Below, piece after piece: positions 27,501-28,446 of a DNA stretch of 28,446 nucleotides. The stretch lies in NCBI GenBank assembly GCA_002415335.1, contig DHXL01000072.1, positions 1 through 28,446 on the forward strand, written 5' to 3'. Each line of letters opens with the position of its first letter. The first letter of the stretch is position 1. Made by a program: the position numbers and the translations under genes. The DNA is from Oxalobacteraceae bacterium UBA5157. Lineage in GTDB: Bacteria > Pseudomonadota > Gammaproteobacteria > Burkholderiales > Burkholderiaceae_D. The notes below the pieces were generated by a model. It did not search any database and was not told the DNA's origin. It was given only the letters and a program-made list of their open reading frames with translations.

Positions 27501-28446
27501 CATCGCGTCCGACCTCAGCGCCGGCCGCGACCTGACCCTGATCGGCAAAAGCGTCGACCTCAGCGCCGCGCAAGACACCAGCATCGAACACAGCGCGCAA
27601 CAAGCCAAATGGAGCGGGCTATCGGTCGGCATCACGCTCGACCCGAACGCCGCCTACCACAATGCCTACGACGAAAGCGCCAAAGGCAACCAAACCACCA
27701 GCGCCATCGGCAAGGCGATCAAGCGCGACGAAGCCCGCATCGAAGGCCTGTCCGCCGCCACCACCGCCGTCGTCATCCAGGCCGGCTCGCGCAACTCCAG
27801 CGGCACCCAAGACCATGCCACCAGCGATGCCAAAGTCAGCACGCTCAGCGCCGGCGGCAACCTCACCCTCCTCGCCACCGACGGCAGCATCGCCAGCCAG
27901 GGCAGCAGCCTCAGCGCCGAAGGCAATGCGCTGTTGATCGCCAAAGACAACATCACGCTCGACGTCGCCCACCACCTCGAAAGCCAGGATCAAGACAACA
28001 AGGCCAAAGGCTGGAGCGTCGACAACCGCGGCACGCTGCCGGTCGGCGTCTTCAACAACCAAGGCACGGGCAAAGGCACCACCGACACCATCAGCGGCAC
28101 CAGCGTCTCGGTCGGCGGCAAAGCCACCTTGGCCACCACCGAAGGCGACATCACGCTAACAGGCAGTAACCTCGTCGCCAGCGGCGACACCGCGATCGCC
28201 GCCGCGCGCAACCTCACCATCCAAAGCGGCCAGGACACCGTCTATAACGACAACCACAGCCACAACCAGGCGATCGGCAAAGTCGTCATCTCCGACACCG
28301 AGCGCTTCGCCGGCTACCATTCAGAAAAGCACAACGACACCCAGAACGACGTCACGCAAATCGACGCCAACGTCGCCAGCCTGCAAGGCAACGTCACGCT
28401 CAGCGCCGGCGACAAGTACACCCAGAGCACCAGCAACGTATTGGCC
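24535..28446 (+). CDS. TpsA continuation after the frame change (partial, runs off window)
   Basis: Reading in the frame one base back from that of the upstream part gives 1,304 codons without a stop from 24535 to the last base. The first part (to about 25080) continues a non-repeat domain; it includes YDITRTTTKTVVQSS then AGGNMSLSGAITNDKSQIIAGG, typical of large haemagglutinin-like proteins. About 25140-25720 is low-complexity Ala/Thr/Ser/Gly sequence. At 25723-26160 lies a conserved block (YLIETDPRFANYRAWLSSDYLL, then KRLGDGFYEQK and IVWLVQQTVTLADG) seen in CdiA/FhaB-like exoproteins. A second FHA repeat region (haemagglutinin repeat type 2) fills the rest. There is no ribosome site or early start codon, so it cannot be translated by itself; it would need the upstream frame. 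The C-terminus is outside the window. Confidence 0.88.

Noticed and set aside
24688..28446. Independent gene starting at the ATG at 24688 downstream of the tpsA stop
   Set aside because: No ribosome site or signal peptide is present, and the open frame already extends in phase back to 24517, joining the upstream domain.

Overview
The window reads as a chromosomal segment of a GC-rich betaproteobacterium, probably Burkholderiales and perhaps Oxalobacteraceae. That placement is an inference from gene content, codon use and protein style; no rRNA or other decisive marker is present. The sequence has ten recognisable genes plus one giant gene split by a frameshift that runs off the right edge.

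Left part (1-5785). An AT-richer leader of about 500 bases precedes a tightly packed operon: a secreted sugar-type ABC substrate-binding protein (507-1817), an OmpR-family response regulator (1828-2538) and a membrane histidine kinase (2531-3997). No permease or ATPase is present, so the binding protein may serve the sensor rather than a transporter. A DJ-1/PfpI-family gene follows (4092-4970). Then comes an 815-base gap with no convincing gene. It holds a direct repeat, a perfect palindrome and a sigma-S-like -10 element just before the next operon.

Centre (5786-15162). The operon prkA-yeaH-spoVR (5786-10606) is the conserved stress and stationary-phase module: a PrkA AAA/kinase protein, a DUF444 von Willebrand-type protein and a SpoVR protein. 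A compact 68-base inverted-repeat element lies between prkA and yeaH. yeaH appears to start at TTG and its stop overlaps the spoVR start. Convergent to it is a PAS-PAS-GGDEF diguanylate cyclase (12118-10685, minus). Divergent from that is an FAD-dependent dehydrogenase (12304-13929), which converges on a CorA-type magnesium transporter (14918-13953, minus).

Right part (15163-28446). This is a two-partner secretion locus. A TpsB outer-membrane transporter (15163-16839) is followed 16 bases later by a huge TpsA filamentous-haemagglutinin-like exoprotein. The TpsA frame is interrupted by a -1 frame change close to 24535. The new frame then stays open for 1,304 codons to the window edge, so at least 3,866 residues would be encoded if the frame were restored. 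The first 2,500 residues are FHA repeats organised into higher-order units, three of them about 885 bases long and close in sequence. A cysteine-paired non-repeat region, a low-complexity stretch and a conserved CdiA/FhaB-like block separate these from a second set of FHA repeats. The C-terminus, where a toxin domain would sit if this were a contact-dependent inhibition protein, lies outside the window.

No CRISPR array, tRNA, rRNA or insertion sequence was seen. I did not find a clearly new system. The best leads are the frameshifted and internally duplicated TpsA, the orphan binding-protein/two-component operon, and the intercistronic inverted-repeat element in the prkA operon.
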